Assembly (NCBI GenBank): GCA_013423325.1
Contig: BLJB01000650.1
Coordinates: 1-20,068, forward strand
Origin: Usnea hakonensis
Lineage: Eukaryota; Ascomycota; Lecanoromycetes; Lecanorales; Parmeliaceae
Length of the DNA stretch: 20,068 nucleotides
Reading direction: 5' to 3'
In this document: in pieces, positions 20,038-20,068 of the stretch
How positions within the stretch are numbered: position 1 is the stretch's first letter
Layout: the number at the start of each line of letters is the position of its first letter
Translations under genes and position numbers: made by a program
Notes under the pieces: generated by a model
What the model saw: the letters and a program-made list of their open reading frames with translations, nothing else
What the model was told of the DNA's origin: nothing
The model's database searches: none

Positions 20038-20068
20038 ATACGTCGTGTCTACCTAAACTTCGAAAGGT
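20038..20068. other. Right edge of the AT-rich block
   Basis: The last 31 bases (atacgtcgtgtctacc and so on) are no longer TpA-saturated and show no repeat. They probably mark the return to ordinary host DNA after LINE2. They are too short to assign. Confidence 0.45.

Noticed and set aside
1..20068. Numerous short open frames on both strands in the AT-rich parts
   Set aside because: They lack protein-like composition or fall in the shadow of the transposon frames. RIP removes ATG and adds stops, so ORF length means little here.
1..20068. Bacterial, organellar or viral origin for the AT richness
   Set aside because: The CpA-directed mutation pattern, chromovirus and Tad1/I-like LINEs all indicate a filamentous fungus nuclear genome.

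Overview
The window is a block of transposon remains from a filamentous ascomycete (Pezizomycotina-type) genome, heavily damaged by repeat-induced point mutation (RIP). The evidence is compositional and structural. CpA and TpG are almost absent and TpA is everywhere. Stops inside recognisable coding frames are nearly all TAA/TAG, at sites where the family has Gln or Trp. Duplicated segments differ almost only by C-to-T and G-to-A. I see no intact host gene, tRNA, rRNA or CRISPR array. Ordinary-looking sequence survives only at the two edges (about 1-63 and 20038-20068), so the window may hold nearly one whole AT-rich block.

Layout. (1) 61-1052: a plus-strand fragment of a first Ty3/gypsy element (A), from the end of RNase H through most of the integrase. 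(2) 1053-8463: a nearly complete Ty3/gypsy chromovirus (B) on the minus strand, with two 234-bp LTRs, a polypurine tract, gag (start about 8183), a probable -1 frameshift site at 6957-6963, and pol (protease, RT, RNase H, integrase, chromodomain) ending at 3103. B also carries an extra 1.8 kb between pol and its 3' LTR. That stretch holds a long antisense coding relic (1670-2890) and a RIP-spared, hairpin-rich island (about 2891-3070). (3) 8464-9991: low-complexity DNA and an unrecognised plus-strand coding relic. (4) 9992-11248 and 14794-16050: two copies of a 1257-bp sequence in inverted orientation, enclosing a 5'-truncated LINE (LINE1, 11249 to about 13400) and about 1.4 kb of AT-rich DNA. 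(5) About 16051-20037: a second LINE (LINE2) with ORF1 (coiled coil, CCHC knuckles), ORF2 (endonuclease, RT), a lost C-terminus and a (GAATTT)4 tail.

How it fits together. Nothing here is likely to be expressed as a working protein. B keeps more G+C and more CpG than everything around it, which suggests a younger insertion that went through fewer RIP cycles. RIP makes substitutions and not indels, so reading frames are largely preserved: pol, LINE1 ORF2 and LINE2 ORF2 can each be followed in one frame for 2-4 kb. That preservation is what allows the frameshift site, the antisense gene and the ancestral start codon to be proposed. The most interesting points are the antisense gene inside B, the RIP-spared islands, possible self-priming of B, and the exact 1257-bp inverted pair.
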